DNA of 64,000 nt from Aquimarina spinulae (GTDB lineage: Bacteria; Bacteroidota; Bacteroidia; Flavobacteriales; Flavobacteriaceae). A program made the translations under genes and the position numbers. The notes under the pieces are model-generated. The model was not told the origin of the DNA. It searched no databases and saw only the letters and a list, made by a program, of their open reading frames with translations. The stretch spans positions 1,973,501-2,037,500 of the forward strand of contig NZ_CALSBP010000002.1 of assembly GCF_943373825.1 (NCBI RefSeq), in the 5' to 3' direction. Position 1 is the stretch's first letter, and each line of letters starts with the position of its first letter. This document shows positions 62,876 through 64,000 of this stretch, one piece after another.

Positions 62876-63715
62876 ATGAAAAACATCCTTCTTCCCACCG
62901 ACTTTTCAGACAATGCCAGAAATGCAATACATTATGCTGTAGAGTTTTTTAAAAATGAACTTTGCACTTTTCACCTCTTTAATGTACAGAAAGCATCTCA
63001 TTATACTACAGATGATTTAATGGCTGCTCCAGCTAATACTACAATACACCAATCGGTAATTAGCGATACTAAAAAGAAACTTAGTCAAATGGTCAAAGAA
63101 CTAACCGACCAATATCCAAATCAAAACTATACATTTAATACCATTACCGACTATGATGTCTTTATAGATGCTATACGACAAGTGGTTAAATCTAAGAATA
63201 TCGATATAATCATTATGGGAACAAATGGTGCTACAGGAGCATCAGAGGTGGTTTTTGGCAGTAATACACTTAATGTTATTCGCAAAATAGACTGCCCTAT
63301 AATAGCCATTCCTCAAGGGCATAAATTTAAAGATCCAAAAACCATTTTATATGCTATAGACTACTGGGATCATTTTAACACAGAAGGTATCGAGCCTTTA
63401 ATGGATACTATTATAAAACATAAATCTTCTTTACGGGTTCTTAAAATCAAAGAAGATGATACTATTACTGTAGCCGATTTTGATGACAAAAAACATATGA
63501 AGGAGTTTTTTAAAGAAATAAATCATACATTTCACTCTATTATTAATGTACCAACTGCTTTAGCTATTAATAGTTTTGTGCAAATCATGGATATTGATAT
63601 GACGGCTATGTTTATCAAAAGAGAAACATTTTTAGATCGATTTTTTAAGGGGTCAGAAACCTCTAAAATAAGTTATGGAACAAGAGTGCCTCTTTTAATT
63701 ATGCACAGCCAATAA
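62876..63715 (+). CDS. Tandem universal stress protein (UspA family)
   Basis: 279 residues. First Usp domain (about 1-145) with 'NILLPTDFSDNARNAIHYAVEFF' and the ATP-binding pattern 'IIMGTNGATGASEVVFGSNT'. The second, more diverged domain (about 150-279) lacks a clear glycine-rich site. Family members bind nucleotide and help survive stress. It stands alone with about 135 bp upstream. Confidence 0.85.
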   Translation: MKNILLPTDFSDNARNAIHYAVEFFKNELCTFHLFNVQKASHYTTDDLMAAPANTTIHQSVISDTKKKLSQMVKELTDQYPNQNYTFNTITDYDVFIDAIRQVVKSKNIDIIIMGTNGATGASEVVFGSNTLNVIRKIDCPIIAIPQGHKFKDPKTILYAIDYWDHFNTEGIEPLMDTIIKHKSSLRVLKIKEDDTITVADFDDKKHMKEFFKEINHTFHSIINVPTALAINSFVQIMDIDMTAMFIKRETFLDRFFKGSETSKISYGTRVPLLIMHSQ

Positions 63716-63739
63716 ATCTTATAAAACTCATACAATAAA

Positions 63740-64000
63740 ATGTTATTATATATTGCTACTACGCTTTATATCCTGCTGGGAATTTTTATTGTTATACGAC
63801 TGCTTTTAAATGGAATGCGGCCTACTAAAACATTGGCTTGGCTTCTTACTATTTTTACGATTCCTGTTGGTGGCATCTTTTTGTACTTAATGCTTGGTAG
63901 AAATCGTAGAAAAAATAAATTATTCCGATTAAAACATACACCAAAAGTAACTTCATACATCGCAAAAGCATTGGATCAATATTCTTCAATAACAGAAGAA
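63740..64000 (+). CDS. Cardiolipin synthase, N-terminal part (cut by window end)
   Basis: ATG at 63740 with 87 codons to the window end. Two hydrophobic segments ('YIATTLYILLGIFIVIRLLL' and 'AWLLTIFTIPVGGIFLYLMLG', about 4-55) followed by basic residues are the PLDc_N domain found at the start of cardiolipin synthases. The catalytic HxK motifs would lie beyond the window. Start 24 bp after the Usp stop. Confidence 0.7.
   Translation, partial: MLLYIATTLYILLGIFIVIRLLLNGMRPTKTLAWLLTIFTIPVGGIFLYLMLGRNRRKNKLFRLKHTPKVTSYIAKALDQYSSITEE

Overview
The window looks like chromosomal DNA of a marine member of the Flavobacteriaceae (Bacteroidota). It is AT-rich. Promoters carry the Bacteroidota -7 box TAnnTTTG. 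There are SusC/FecA-type TonB receptors with carboxypeptidase-like N-termini, HmuY- and DUF6607-type proteins, a secreted metalloprotease with a type IX (type B) sorting domain, and paired RHS proteins. An Aquimarina-like genus is a guess from this gene mix, not a proof.

Region 1 (1 to about 21.46 kb) is accessory. Two excisionase-like helix-turn-helix proteins precede a mobile-element primase/helicase, which is followed by a nested inverted-repeat region that looks like a replication origin, then a run of tiny genes, three of them membrane proteins. A leftward RHS operon (two very large YD-repeat proteins) ends in AT-rich small genes that may be immunity or accessory genes. Further right are a CI/Cro-like regulatory pair with an inverted-repeat operator, a small-lipoprotein/membrane-protein operon and a tyrosine integrase. 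The integrase abuts a 57-nt 3' fragment of tRNA-Leu(UAG), which reads as the right attachment site. No second end is visible, so an intact tRNA-Leu probably lies left of the window.

Region 2 (21.9 to 30.6 kb) is an iron or haem acquisition operon: DUF6607 protein, TonB receptor, ankyrin protein, DUF2271 protein with a flavinylation-like motif, and a PepSY-flavodoxin-reductase fusion. Two Fur-like palindromes flank its -7 box, and the same arrangement recurs at the HmuR/HmuY-like haem operon (46.9 to 49.7 kb).

Region 3 (30.6 to 34.3 kb) is the most novel-looking locus. A 46-residue peptide gene absent from the long-ORF set, with a good promoter, lies upstream of an asparagine-synthetase-like enzyme lacking the glutaminase cysteine and a GT4 glycosyltransferase. 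The last two overlap by 4 bp. This fits a small RiPP pathway, but no substrate or product can be proven here.

Region 4 (34.5 to 46.6 kb) holds a DUF6438 lipoprotein, a zinc metallopeptidase lipoprotein, a FecI/FecR/TonB-receptor signalling set and a 2065-residue reprolysin-like protease with seven near-identical repeats.

Region 5 (51.2 to 55.0 kb) is a small lipoprotein / TPR histidine kinase / LuxR-type regulator operon. A palindrome TACGG-N4/5-CCGTA occurs near it and also upstream of the similar lipoprotein gene in region 1, suggesting a regulon that links the island to the chromosome.

Region 6 (55.4 to 61.7 kb) is a complete molybdenum cofactor operon (moeA, ModE-like, mobA, moaD, moeB, moaE, moaCB, moaA). 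Its start has a promoter followed by a leader of about 160 nt closed by a perfect 16-bp inverted repeat, a candidate regulatory RNA. Last come an S9-like hydrolase, a UspA protein and the start of a cardiolipin synthase cut by the window end.
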